The notes beneath the pieces are model-generated. The model saw only the letters and a list, made by a program, of their open reading frames with translations, searched no databases and had not been told where the DNA came from. A stretch of DNA of 64,000 bases from JANQQN01 sp964519665. Its GTDB lineage: Bacteria > Myxococcota > Kuafuiibacteriia > Kuafuiibacteriales > Kuafuiibacteriaceae. Positions 27,233 to 35,760 of this stretch are shown here, piece after piece; within the stretch, counting starts at the first letter, position 1, and each line of letters starts with the position of its first letter. The translations under genes were made by a program, and so were the position numbers. The stretch is from contig CAZFIV010000003.1 of the NCBI GenBank assembly GCA_964519665.1, positions 62,001 through 126,000 of the forward strand, read 5' to 3'.

Positions 27233-27335
27233 CGGCGCCGCCCTGCGGCCGACCGAGTGCGTTGGGCGGGCCCCGTGGGGTCCGGCTGCTGAAACTGGTT
27301 GGCTCGGTCGTCGGCCCTTGTTAGGGCGTCTGGGG

Positions 27336-28307
27336 ATGCCGGTAGCGAGGGCCAACGCGAACATCGCGCTCATCAAGTACTGGGGCAAGCGGGACGCCGT
27401 TCTCAATACGCCCGCGGCCGGGTCCTTGTCGCTGACCCTGGACGTCCTGCGAACGCGCACCGAGGTCACGCTGATCGACGGCCCATCGGATACGTTCGAG
27501 CTCGACGACCGGGTTCAGAGCGGGAGGGCGCTCGACCGTATCACGTCCTTTGCGGACCTCGTGCGCGACCGGGCGCGCGTCGACCGTCGGGTCGCGGTCC
27601 GTAGCTGGAACAGCTTTCCGACCGCGGCGGGACTGGCTTCGTCGGCATCGGCGTTCGCGGCGCTCGCGGTAGCGGTAAGTCGGGCCTTCAATGTAACCCT
27701 GACGCCGGGCGAGCTGTCGGCGTTGGCTCGTCAGGGCAGTGGCAGCGCGGCGAGGTCTATCTTCGGAGGCTACGTGCGAATGTTCGCGGGCGAAGCTGAC
27801 GATGGACACGACGCGGTGGCCGCTCCCCTCGAAGACATCGAGCTCGTTCTTCACGCCGTGGTCGCGGTGGCGAAGGCCGGTCCCAAGGCGGTCGGGTCGA
27901 CCGATGGCATGGAGCTCACCAAAGAAACCTCGCCGTACCACGAGGCTTGGCTGGGCACGGTCGAGCGCGACCTGACCAGCTGCGAGCGGCTGCTGCGGTC
28001 CCGAGACCTCGAGCGCCTGGCCGAGCTCGTGGAAGGCAACTGCTTGGCGATGCATGCCAACGCAATGGCTGCGCGACCCGGGATCATCTACTTCCGGGCG
28101 GCGACCTTGTGGGCGATCGAGCAGGTTCGTTCGCTTCGTGCGAGCGGCACGCCGGTGTTCTTCACGATCGACGCAGGCCCTCACGTCGTGGCGTTCACGC
28201 CGCCCGAACACGTCGAGGTCGTGCGAGCAGCTTTCGAAGGCCATCCCGACGTGGCGGAGATCCTCGTGTCGGGCCCCGGCGCCGGAGCCGAGGTGGTCGA
28301 GCCGTGA
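27336..28307 (+). CDS. mvaD: Diphosphomevalonate decarboxylase
   Basis: This 323-aa GHMP-superfamily enzyme converts mevalonate 5-diphosphate to isopentenyl diphosphate with ATP. Diagnostic segments are ANANIALIKYWGKRD at the N-terminus, SFPTAAGLASSASAFAAL (phosphate loop), RQGSGSAARSIFGGYVRM and a C-terminal FTIDAGPHVVAF. ATG 27336 starts exactly at the conserved MPVARANANIALIKYW. Its stop overlaps the GTG of the kinase gene downstream (GTGA). The pair shows isoprenoids are made by the mevalonate route here, as known for myxobacteria; the other pathway genes are outside the window. Confidence 0.95.
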   Translation: MPVARANANIALIKYWGKRDAVLNTPAAGSLSLTLDVLRTRTEVTLIDGPSDTFELDDRVQSGRALDRITSFADLVRDRARVDRRVAVRSWNSFPTAAGLASSASAFAALAVAVSRAFNVTLTPGELSALARQGSGSAARSIFGGYVRMFAGEADDGHDAVAAPLEDIELVLHAVVAVAKAGPKAVGSTDGMELTKETSPYHEAWLGTVERDLTSCERLLRSRDLERLAELVEGNCLAMHANAMAARPGIIYFRAATLWAIEQVRSLRASGTPVFFTIDAGPHVVAFTPPEHVEVVRAAFEGHPDVAEILVSGPGAGAEVVEP

Positions 28308-29185
28308 TCGTCTCGGCCCCGGGCAAGATGGTGCTGCTCGGTGACTACGCCGTCGTCGAGGGCGCGAGGGCTTTGGTCGCGGCGGTCGATCGACGGGCCG
28401 TCGGGCACCGGGTCGCGACCGGTACGGGCGCGCCGAGCGAAGTCGTGGAGCGAGTGCTGGCGTGCATCGACTCGCCCCTCGTGAGGCCCGACGAGGTCCT
28501 GATCGATACCGACGGTTTCGTCGACCCAGAGCGGGGCAAGCTGGGGGTTGGTTCCTCGGCCGCCGTCGCGGTGGTGACCGCGGCGCTCGGCACTGGTGAA
28601 GGCGACGAGGTGACGCTCGCGGCGGCGATCGAAGGCCACCGCGCGGCGAACGACGGACAGGGGAGCGGTATCGACGTCGCGGCCAGCTTTCACGGTGGGG
28701 TCATCGCCACCCGGGCGCAGCCCAGCCGAGTCTCGCCCTGCCCATCGAGCCTCGGAGGATTGCATCTATCAGTGCTGTATGCAGGCCAGCCGGCGTCTAC
28801 CAAAGCGCTGGTGGCCGCGTGTCGGGCGTCGGAACGCTGGTCGGCGTGGGTCGAGGTCATGACCCCACTCGCCGAAGAGGGCATCGACGCGTGGTTCAAG
28901 CAAGACGCGAATCGGTTTTTGTCCGTGGTCGCCCGATACGGGCGCGCGATGGCTCAGATGGGGCGGCAAGCCGACGTCACGGTGGTGACCGACACGATTG
29001 AGGCGATCATGGAATCAGCAGCCCGACGGGGTGGGGCGGCCAAGCCGAGCGGAGCTGGCGGCGGAGACATCGTGTTGGTGTTTGGGCCCGATCCGAACCT
29101 GGGTGCCGATGTCGCGGCCGAAACCGGGACCGAGCGCCTCGACCTGGCGATCGATCCCTATGGCCTTCGGCGCAAGGTATATTGA
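28304..29185 (+). CDS. Phosphomevalonate kinase-like GHMP kinase
   Basis: This 293-aa GHMP kinase starts with GTG 28304 (VIVSAPGKMVLLGDYAVVEG), overlapping mvaD by 4 bp. The N-terminal APGKxxLLGxYAVxEG motif, the phosphate loop KLGVGSSAAVAVVTAAL, GQGSGIDVAASFHGG and C-terminal KPSGAGGGDIVLVF match ERG8-type phosphomevalonate kinases better than mevalonate kinases. It would supply the substrate of the upstream decarboxylase. Translational coupling with mvaD supports this. Confidence is high for the fold and good for the substrate. Confidence 0.88.
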   Translation: MIVSAPGKMVLLGDYAVVEGARALVAAVDRRAVGHRVATGTGAPSEVVERVLACIDSPLVRPDEVLIDTDGFVDPERGKLGVGSSAAVAVVTAALGTGEGDEVTLAAAIEGHRAANDGQGSGIDVAASFHGGVIATRAQPSRVSPCPSSLGGLHLSVLYAGQPASTKALVAACRASERWSAWVEVMTPLAEEGIDAWFKQDANRFLSVVARYGRAMAQMGRQADVTVVTDTIEAIMESAARRGGAAKPSGAGGGDIVLVFGPDPNLGADVAAETGTERLDLAIDPYGLRRKVY

Positions 29186-29202
29186 CCGGTCGGGTCCGCC
29201 TC

Positions 29203-29826
29203 ATGACTGACCAAGACCGTGCCGAAAGGTATCGCGCGCAACATCGTCATCGACTGTCGTGGATGCCGTGGCTGTATTTTACACTGAAACCACAGCATCG
29301 GGCGTGGGCCGAGCCGTGGCAGGCCGACGTGCAAGCCCGATTGATGGAGCTGGAGACGGTCGAGATCGGGGTCGGATGTTTCGTGGCTCCGGAGGCCCAC
29401 ATCTTCGCCGAACCGGGGCGTACGGTGCGGTTGGGCGACCGGGTCGCCATCGCCGCTGAAGCCTTCCTTCACGGACCCATCACCCTCAGCGATGAAGTGA
29501 GCCTCAACGCTCGGGTCACCATGGACGGGGGCTCGGGGGGGATCTCGGTCGGCCACGGCACCCGTATCGCGTCTGGTGCGTCGTTGTACGCGTTCGACCA
29601 CGGGATGGCGCCGGGTAGGCCGATCCGCGCCCAACCGGTCCGCTCCCGCGGGATCCATATCGGGGCCGATGTATGGATCGGCGCGTCGGTGGGCGTGACC
29701 GACGGTGTTCGCATCGGGGACCACGCCGTCGTGGGCATGGGAGCCGTGGTGACCCGCGACGTGCCCGATTGGGCCGTGGTGGCAGGGGTGCCGGCGGAGG
29801 TGATCGGCGATCGGCGTCGCCGCTGA
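29203..29826 (+). CDS. Hexapeptide-repeat acyltransferase
   Basis: This 207-aa protein carries a left-handed beta-helix of hexapeptide repeats from about residue 55 (VEIGVGCFVAPEAHIF, VRLGDRVAIAAEAF) to IHIGADVWIGASVGVTDGVR and VVAGVPAEVIGD, typical of the LbH acyltransferase/maltose O-acetyltransferase family. The catalytic His is likely in LYAFDHGMAPG. It O- or N-acylates a sugar or small molecule with an acyl-CoA. ATG 29203 is preferred; TTG 29182 would overlap the kinase gene. It may be co-transcribed with mvaD and the kinase, but no functional link is evident. Confidence 0.85.
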   Translation: MTDQDRAERYRAQHRHRLSWMPWLYFTLKPQHRAWAEPWQADVQARLMELETVEIGVGCFVAPEAHIFAEPGRTVRLGDRVAIAAEAFLHGPITLSDEVSLNARVTMDGGSGGISVGHGTRIASGASLYAFDHGMAPGRPIRAQPVRSRGIHIGADVWIGASVGVTDGVRIGDHAVVGMGAVVTRDVPDWAVVAGVPAEVIGDRRRR

Positions 29827-29915
29827 GTTGGCGTCCGAGGTGGGCTCGATATCGTTGCGGTTGGCCGCACGGACGCTGGACGGCCGAGCCACAACGGTGC
29901 GACAACACCAGTCCC

Positions 29916-31076
29916 ATGACTGCCAGCCTAGTCTTGCCACGTCACACTTTGGTCGGCGGGGGTTCCGTTGCCCAGATTGCCACGCTTCTGCCCGTGCTCG
30001 GGGCCAAGCGGCCGTTGGTCGTTTCGGATCCGTTCATGCGGGACAGCGGGATGCTGCGAGCGGTGCTCGACCCTCTCGAGGCGGCGGGAATCGAGGCCGG
30101 CGTGTTCGCGGATACGGTGTCCGACCCCACCGATCGCGTGATCGAGCAAGGCGCTTCGGCCCTGACTTCGGGGGGCTACGATTCGATGATCGGCTTCGGG
30201 GGCGGCAGTCCGATCGATACGGCCAAAGCGATGGGGATTCTCGCGGCGAACGGAGGTAAGATGCGGGACTACAAAGTCCCCAATCCGATCCCGAAGGCCG
30301 GGCCCCCGCTGATCGCGGTGCCGACCACCGCGGGGACCGGGAGCGAGGTCACTCGCTTCACCGTGATCAGCGATGTCGAGACGGACGAGAAAATGCTGAT
30401 CGCGGGGCCGAGCCTCGTCCCCGCGGGCGCGATCGTGGACTTCGAGCTGACCATGAAACTCCCGAAGCGCTTGACTGCGGACACCGGCGTCGACGCGCTC
30501 GTGCACGCGGTCGAGGCATACGTCAGTCGGAAGAAGAACCCCGTCGCAGCCACCTTCGCGAGGGACGCCATGGGCCGCATCGCGAGAAATCTACGGACGG
30601 CGTACCGGGAGCCCGACAACCGCGAGGCCCGCGAGCACATGATGCTGGGGGCCACCAACGCCGGCATTGCGTTCTCGACCGCCTCGGTCGCCCTCGTGCA
30701 CGGCATGAGCCGTCCGATTGGGGCTCACTTTCACGTGCACCACGGCCTGTCCAACGCGATGCTGTTCCCCGCGGTGACCGAGTTCTCGATTCCTGAAGAT
30801 CGAAGCGGCTACGCCGACTGTGCCCGGTTCATGGGCGTATCCAGCGGGGCTGACAGCGACGAGGTGGCCGTCGGTAAGCTCCTCGACGAACTGCGCTCGC
30901 TGAACGAAGACCTGAATGTACCGACCCCCAAGGGGTACGGCATCGACGAACAAAAGTACCGTGAGCTGATGCCGCTGATGGCCGAACAAGCGTTGGCGTC
31001 CGGGTCGCCCAACAACAATCCGCGCGTCCCGACGAAAACGGAGATCGTCGAAATCTTCGAACGGATCTACGCGTAG
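29916..31076 (+). CDS. Iron-containing (group III) alcohol dehydrogenase
   Basis: This 386-aa dehydrogenase has the family NAD-binding GGGSPIDTAKAMG, the PTTAGTGSEVTRFTVISD block and metal ligands within TADTGVDALVHAVEAYVS and LVHGMSRPIGAHFHVHHGLS. Such enzymes interconvert alcohols and aldehydes or hydroxy/oxo acids. ATG 29916 (MTASLVLPRHTLVGGG) is the only start giving a normal N-terminus. It ends 15 bp before an acyl-CoA dehydrogenase gene, so the two may serve one catabolic route; the substrate is unknown. Confidence 0.9.
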   Translation: MTASLVLPRHTLVGGGSVAQIATLLPVLGAKRPLVVSDPFMRDSGMLRAVLDPLEAAGIEAGVFADTVSDPTDRVIEQGASALTSGGYDSMIGFGGGSPIDTAKAMGILAANGGKMRDYKVPNPIPKAGPPLIAVPTTAGTGSEVTRFTVISDVETDEKMLIAGPSLVPAGAIVDFELTMKLPKRLTADTGVDALVHAVEAYVSRKKNPVAATFARDAMGRIARNLRTAYREPDNREAREHMMLGATNAGIAFSTASVALVHGMSRPIGAHFHVHHGLSNAMLFPAVTEFSIPEDRSGYADCARFMGVSSGADSDEVAVGKLLDELRSLNEDLNVPTPKGYGIDEQKYRELMPLMAEQALASGSPNNNPRVPTKTEIVEIFERIYA

Positions 31077-31091
31077 GACCTCGGTCGCCGG

Positions 31092-32306
31092 ATGGACTTC
31101 GAACACTCGGCCCGTGCCCAAGAAGTGATCGCGTTGGCGGCGCGATTCGTCCGTGAACGGGTCGTCCCCAACGAGCAGACCTACCGTGATCAGCTCGCGA
31201 ATACGAATGACTGGACCCAGTGGAGGATCCCTCCGGTCGTCGAGGCGCTCAAAGCCGAGGCCAAGGGCTTGGGCCTGTGGAACCTCTTTCTGCCTGACGA
31301 GACGCACGGCGCCGGCCTGGATAACCGAGACTATGCGCCCGTCGCCGAGATCACCGGTCGCAGCTTTCTGGCTCCCGAGGTTTTCAATTGCAGCGCTCCC
31401 GACACCGGCAACGCGGAGGTCCTGGTCAAATACGGTTCGGACGAACAGAAGAGACGGTGGTTGAAACCGCTCCTGGCCGGCGAAATCCGCTCCGGCTTTG
31501 CGATGACCGAGCCCGCGGTCGCTTCGAGCGATGCGACCAACATCCGGGCGACCTGCGAGGTCGTCGGTGACGAGGTCGTCCTCAACGGTCAGAAGTGGTG
31601 GACCAGCGGAGCCGGTGATCCGCGCTGTGCCTTTTATATCTTCATGTGCATCAGCAACCCGGACGCCGATCGTCACGGACGGCATTGCATGGTGTTGGTC
31701 CCGGCCGATGCGCCGGGGGTAAAGGTTCTGCGGATGGTGCCCGTGTTGGGCGATCTCGACGAGCCTCACGGCCACGGCGAGCTGCTGTTCGACGACGTTC
31801 GCCTTCCGGTCAGCAGCATCATCGCCGGGCCCGGACGGGGCTTCGAGATCGCGCAGGGGCGCTTGGGTCCAGGCCGGATCCACCACTGTATGCGGGCGAT
31901 CGGCGCGGCGGAGCGGGCCCTGCAGCGCCTTTGCGAGCGAGCGATGGTGCGGACGGCCTTCGGCAAGCCCCTGGCCGACTTGGGGGCCAACCGGGATATC
32001 ATCGCCAACGCGCGCATGGCCATCGACCAGGCGCGGTTGCTGACTTTGAAGGCCGCGTGGGTCCTCGACACCAAGGGCACGTTCGGTGCGCTCACCGACA
32101 TATCGGCGATCAAGGTTGTCGCGCCCAATGTTCTGCAGTCCGTGACCGACGCAGCCATGCAGATCCACGGTGGTGAAGGCGTGGCCGACCCGGAGTTCGG
32201 CTGGCTGTTCCGGATGGGGCGGGCCCTGCGGCTCGCCGACGGCCCTGACGAAGTCCACCGCCGAATGGTGGCCCGGCTGGAGCTTCAGAAGTACGGCGGT
32301 CGCTAA
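31092..32306 (+). CDS. Acyl-CoA dehydrogenase (ACAD11-like)
   Basis: This 404-aa flavoenzyme oxidises acyl-CoA to enoyl-CoA. It shows the signature FAMTEPAVASSDATNIRATC, VLNGQKWWTSGAGDPRC, a substrate-binding GPGRIHHCMRAIGAAERAL and a C-terminal QIHGGEGVADPEFGWLFRMG. These features and the N-terminal EQTYRDQLANTNDW resemble the ACAD10/ACAD11 group. It follows the iron alcohol dehydrogenase by 15 bp. Convergent with the beta-propeller gene at its 3' side. Confidence 0.92.
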   Translation: MDFEHSARAQEVIALAARFVRERVVPNEQTYRDQLANTNDWTQWRIPPVVEALKAEAKGLGLWNLFLPDETHGAGLDNRDYAPVAEITGRSFLAPEVFNCSAPDTGNAEVLVKYGSDEQKRRWLKPLLAGEIRSGFAMTEPAVASSDATNIRATCEVVGDEVVLNGQKWWTSGAGDPRCAFYIFMCISNPDADRHGRHCMVLVPADAPGVKVLRMVPVLGDLDEPHGHGELLFDDVRLPVSSIIAGPGRGFEIAQGRLGPGRIHHCMRAIGAAERALQRLCERAMVRTAFGKPLADLGANRDIIANARMAIDQARLLTLKAAWVLDTKGTFGALTDISAIKVVAPNVLQSVTDAAMQIHGGEGVADPEFGWLFRMGRALRLADGPDEVHRRMVARLELQKYGGR

Positions 32307-32328
32307 CGACCAGGCGGGGGGGGACCGC

Positions 32329-34365
32329 TCAGTCGTCGATCCGAAGTACGACCAGGTCGGTCGCCAGGTTGTCGAGCTTGCTGCCTTTGATGAGCGTGTC
32401 AGAGATCGAGAAGACGTAGTCGTCCATGAAGACGCTCCGCTTGACCTGTGAGTTGGCCTGCGTCCACCAATTGCTGCAGTGAACGTCTTCGCCCGCCGGG
32501 TGTGCGACTCGGCCCATCTCTGAGAAGCCCGCGTCCACCGTCGTCTCGAAGACCATCAGGCCCGAGAAGGTCATCGTATCGCCGTAGCTTCCGCCGCCGC
32601 TTCCGCCTTCACAGATGGTCATGGGCAGAGCGAGGGCGTCGTGGATCGGATAATATGTAAAGGCCAGGTGGTTGGTGAGGGCTTCGGAGCTCGAGCCACG
32701 CGTTCCGATGATCGTCTTGTGAGTCAGAGTTGGCGCCTGCATGTTGCTGACGTCGAAGATCTGCAGCATGACGCCCGTGAACCACGCGAAGCTGCCTTGG
32801 TCGTTCGAGTCGTACCCGATCGTCAGCAGGTGGTCCGCGTCCATCATGTGCATGTACGTCGAGTAACCGGGGATCTTCAGCTCGCCCTCGATCCGAGGCT
32901 GGGTCGGGTCGGTGAGGTTCAGCGCAAAAAGCGGGTCCGTCTTCTTGAAGGTGACGATGAAGCCTCGGTCACCACTGAAGCGGACCGAACGAATGTCTTC
33001 GGTGGGCGCGATGTTGTCGACGACCCCGAGTTGAACTAGGTTGCCGCCCGATTCTCCGAGGATCGTCAAGGTGCTGTGAACCTCGGGGTCGGGCGTCCAG
33101 CCGCTGGTGGTCGCAATGCGAAGGTGACCGTCATATTCGTCCATCCCGAACTGGTTGAGGACTCGGCCCTTGACGACGCCGCTGGCCCGGTAAGACGCCT
33201 CGGCGCGACTTGTATCGAGAGCAAACTTGTGGACCGTGCTGACCTGTTCGGGCCTCTCGCCCCCGCCCCAGTACCCGAAAGATCCGTAGTAAGGCACTGA
33301 CATGTACAGGGCATTCGGCGACGCGTAGACCGCACCCGGACGGCTGATGATGCTCGTAAGGGCGGCGGGGCGGTCGGCGCTCATATCGACCGAAACCACG
33401 GTCGTGAAGGCCGAGCCGGCGCTGAAGGTCGTTGCGTAAAAGCCCGAGCAGTCACCGGTCATCGTGCCGTGGATGCTATCCTGTCCCTGCGGAAAGGCTG
33501 CTTGCACGTCGGTTGACTGGATGATGGCCGTATTCCTAGCCCGCAGCTGCTCGAACGCGACGAAGGCATCGAGGTCCGAAACATCGCCGCCACAGGGGTT
33601 GATGGATTCCGGCCAGTACGCAACGCCGTCGAACGTCGGCTCATTGTCGGTGACCACGCTGAATACAGTGTCCTCGATTCTTCGGGCGGAGACCAAGGAG
33701 CCGCTCAGCCAGGTTTCGCGGACGACGACCGGAGCCGTCGGAACACTCGTATCGACGACCGTCAACTTGGTCGGATGTCCGTCACCGGTAAAGTCGCAAT
33801 GGTAACCGTACGTACACTCTCGCGGTTCCCAGTAGTACTCGTATTGAGGGACTGATGGGCCGTCGGAGAGGGATGAATAGACCAGTGCGCGCGACCCGTG
33901 AATGAAGAGCTTCTTCGGTTCGCCTTCGATTTCGAGGGTAGCCAGCACCCGAGCCTGGGCGACCGGCCACGCTTCGATGATGCGGAGCTTTCCGTGGCTC
34001 ACGACGTACAGGCGGCCATCCTCGGTTGTCTTGACGAAGTCCGCTTCATCGACGCCAACCACTTGGTTATTGGTTCCGGAGACCGTGCCGGGGCTACCTG
34101 CAGTGCCCGTCTGCTCAGCCGCCCCGTTTCGGGCGTCCTCGAAATCGTAGCAGAGTCGCCCCGTACCGTTGAGAACGGCCCGCAGATTCGCGTCCAGTTG
34201 TTCGTTCATGTGCTGTAGGGCCGCGGTCTTGAGCTCTTCGGCGGCCGCATCGCAGTCATCGAGGACTTGGAGCGCAGCCGTTGTCTCTTCGAGAACGGGA
34301 GCCTCGTCGTCCGCGCAGCTGCAGATGAAGCAGGTCGTCAGAACGAGTATCGCTGTACGTTCCAT
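32329..34365 (-). CDS. Secreted beta-propeller lipoprotein (PF09826 type)
   Basis: This 678-aa protein starts MERTAILVLTTCFICSCADD, a lipoprotein signal with Cys at the end of the hydrophobic stretch. After about 90 residues comes the family signature NNQVVGVDEADFVKTTEDGR followed by LYVVSHGKLRIIEAWP, typical of the beta-propeller domain of bacterial secreted proteins. Repeated blades follow through residue 670, with several Cys that could form disulfides. Role unknown; cell-surface binding is plausible. ATG 34365 is chosen over 34410 because it starts the signal directly. Confidence 0.8.
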   Translation of the reverse strand: MERTAILVLTTCFICSCADDEAPVLEETTAALQVLDDCDAAAEELKTAALQHMNEQLDANLRAVLNGTGRLCYDFEDARNGAAEQTGTAGSPGTVSGTNNQVVGVDEADFVKTTEDGRLYVVSHGKLRIIEAWPVAQARVLATLEIEGEPKKLFIHGSRALVYSSLSDGPSVPQYEYYWEPRECTYGYHCDFTGDGHPTKLTVVDTSVPTAPVVVRETWLSGSLVSARRIEDTVFSVVTDNEPTFDGVAYWPESINPCGGDVSDLDAFVAFEQLRARNTAIIQSTDVQAAFPQGQDSIHGTMTGDCSGFYATTFSAGSAFTTVVSVDMSADRPAALTSIISRPGAVYASPNALYMSVPYYGSFGYWGGGERPEQVSTVHKFALDTSRAEASYRASGVVKGRVLNQFGMDEYDGHLRIATTSGWTPDPEVHSTLTILGESGGNLVQLGVVDNIAPTEDIRSVRFSGDRGFIVTFKKTDPLFALNLTDPTQPRIEGELKIPGYSTYMHMMDADHLLTIGYDSNDQGSFAWFTGVMLQIFDVSNMQAPTLTHKTIIGTRGSSSEALTNHLAFTYYPIHDALALPMTICEGGSGGGSYGDTMTFSGLMVFETTVDAGFSEMGRVAHPAGEDVHCSNWWTQANSQVKRSVFMDDYVFSISDTLIKGSKLDNLATDLVVLRIDD

Positions 34366-34481
34366 GGCGAGCTGAGGTGCATACCCCGTACCAGTCAGTG
34401 ATCGCGGCAACTTTCCAGTCGTTCGGCCCGGAAGTCTCCGGTTTTCTGATGCGTAGGCCTCAGCAAACTGAGCGAGCCGGA

Positions 34482-35228
34482 TTATAGCGCGTACGTCTTT
34501 TCAAGGTGCATGATGATGTCGGCCGACTCGAAGAGGGCGACGTCGGCGTTCGGGTCGACGACGTACGGGACTTGCATGCGGCCACTCTTCTCCACGAACG
34601 CCGTTCGACTCGGACTGCCCACGCCGACGTTGTGGTAGACGTACGGCAGCTCCAGCATGCAGAGCGCTTCGCGTACCAATCGGCAGTACGGTGACCCCTC
34701 GTATCCCCACATTTCGATCGGCAGGTCCGGTTGACGGCTGGGGCGAACGCCGCGACCGGTCAATCGGGGCAATGAGGCCAAGGCGCTGGTCGCCGTGGTG
34801 AGCGCCCCCAAGCGGAGAGACCGCGGGACATCTTCGGCTCCGTACCGGTCATACAGGTGGGTGATGATGTTGTCGGACTCGTACATCTGTGCCCCCGTGT
34901 TCGGGTCGATCAAGAACGGGAACTGCTGCTTTCCGCCGAGGCGTTCGACTTCGGGCCGGAAGCGCTGACCGCCGGGAGGGCAGGGAAGGATGCGGACCGT
35001 CAGGTCGAGGTGCGTGAGCGCTTCCCGAACCTTCCGGCAGAACGGACAGCTCTCGAATTCGTAGATGTCGATCCGTTGCTCCGGCCGCGGGCCTAGTCGG
35101 CCGACGGTTCGTCCGGCCCCGGCCCGCGCGAGGGATGACAGAATGCTGGTCGTAACGTCGAAAGTGCGGCCCATACGCTCGGTCATCACGCGAGGACCAG
35201 CGGGAAGCAAGCGAGGCGCGTCGCTCAT
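34482..35228 (-). CDS. Tandem glutaredoxin/GST N-terminal-fold protein
   Basis: This 248-aa protein contains two thioredoxin-fold modules of the GST N-terminal type. The first, at about 52-130, has the redox site ESCPFCRKVREAL (C61, C64) and ends YESDNIITHLYDRYG. The second, at about 170-248, has GYEGSPYCRLVREAL with only the C-terminal Cys (C182) and ends FESADIIMHLEKTYAL. Similar tandem proteins are known in plants and cyanobacteria. It probably acts with glutathione or a related thiol. Its ATG overlaps the stop of an upstream small frame by 4 bp (ATGA). Confidence 0.82.
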   Translation of the reverse strand: MSDAPRLLPAGPRVMTERMGRTFDVTTSILSSLARAGAGRTVGRLGPRPEQRIDIYEFESCPFCRKVREALTHLDLTVRILPCPPGGQRFRPEVERLGGKQQFPFLIDPNTGAQMYESDNIITHLYDRYGAEDVPRSLRLGALTTATSALASLPRLTGRGVRPSRQPDLPIEMWGYEGSPYCRLVREALCMLELPYVYHNVGVGSPSRTAFVEKSGRMQVPYVVDPNADVALFESADIIMHLEKTYAL

Positions 35229-35656
35229 TGTTTTGGCCGCCGGAACCAGATCATACTCCATGGCGTCAGCGGCGGCGCTGGCACCTGCAGCAACTCGACC
35301 GTGTTGGTGCCTGGCCTCGCCCGGGTCACCAACCACAGGACCCGATTGCTCTCATCGAGAACGATCGATTCGACCTGAGTGCCGGCGGTGGCCGGCCGAG
35401 CGATCGATAGACCGCTTCGCAGGGCGAGGCGTCTACGAACGGCCCCTGGCTGAAGCCGACGATCAGCGCGCCGCCCAAGCGGATGATGGCCTCCCACTTC
35501 GATCGGAGCCGTCGCGGCGTCGGAGAAGGCCGGAACCGCGTACCCAAGCTCGGTGTCGTCGCCCTGAGCCGAGGCGTCACGGACGGCCAGCGAGCCGATG
35601 CTTCGGGCAGGACGACTTGCGGGCCGTCGGTAGTGGCCAAAGTTTGTCATTATCAC
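35225..35656 (-). pseudogene. Possibly frameshifted small gene upstream of the tandem GST-fold gene
   Basis: The C-terminal 50 codons read as a convincing protein end (VESIVLDESNRVLWLVTRAR, then LLQVPAPPLTPWSMIWFRR), and the stop overlaps the next start as ATGA. The middle of this frame is Arg-rich and unconvincing, while the neighbouring frame gives a better stretch at about 35405-35505 (IIRLGGALIVGFSQGPFVDA). Near 35520-35600 this frame again looks better (DDTELGYAVPAFSDAATAPI). The pattern suggests compensating frameshifts, sequencing error, or a decayed gene. I do not recognise the family. Boundaries are uncertain. Confidence 0.4.
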
Positions 35657-35712
35657 GGTCCAGGTGACCGAGCCGGGGGCCCCGATCTACGTGAACGAGC
35701 GGATCATTGCTC

Positions 35713-35739
35713 TTGACGACGACATTTTTCATTTAGACT
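35713..35739 (+). promoter_or_regulatory. Possible promoter of imuB
   Basis: TTGACG (35713-35718) could be a -35 element and TAGACT (35734-35739) a -10 element with a short 15-bp spacer. The AT-rich spacer stands out from its GC-rich surroundings. The downstream half overlaps the candidate LexA operator, which would fit repression. Confidence 0.3.
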
Positions 35740-35755
35740 GAACATGTGTATATGA
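35737..35755. promoter_or_regulatory. Candidate LexA operator before imuB
   Basis: ACTGAACATGTGTATATGA lies just upstream of the imuB start. Its reverse complement ends in GTTCAG and agrees at most positions with the Myxococcus-type LexA box as I remember it. A near copy, ACTGAACAAATGTATCTAA, sits before dnaE2 at 51783. The two sites share 15 of 19 bases although the genes are unrelated around them. Confidence 0.6.
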
Positions 35756-35760
35756 TAAAC

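Noticed and set aside
25505..27469. 654-aa open frame antisense to typA
   Set aside because: It lies opposite a clear TypA coding sequence and has no protein family features.
35646..35741. FlbD- or CsrA-like short gene on the plus strand
   Set aside because: The translation looks like a real protein end, but there is no start codon of usable length after the stop at 35631 and the similarity is too short to name a family.
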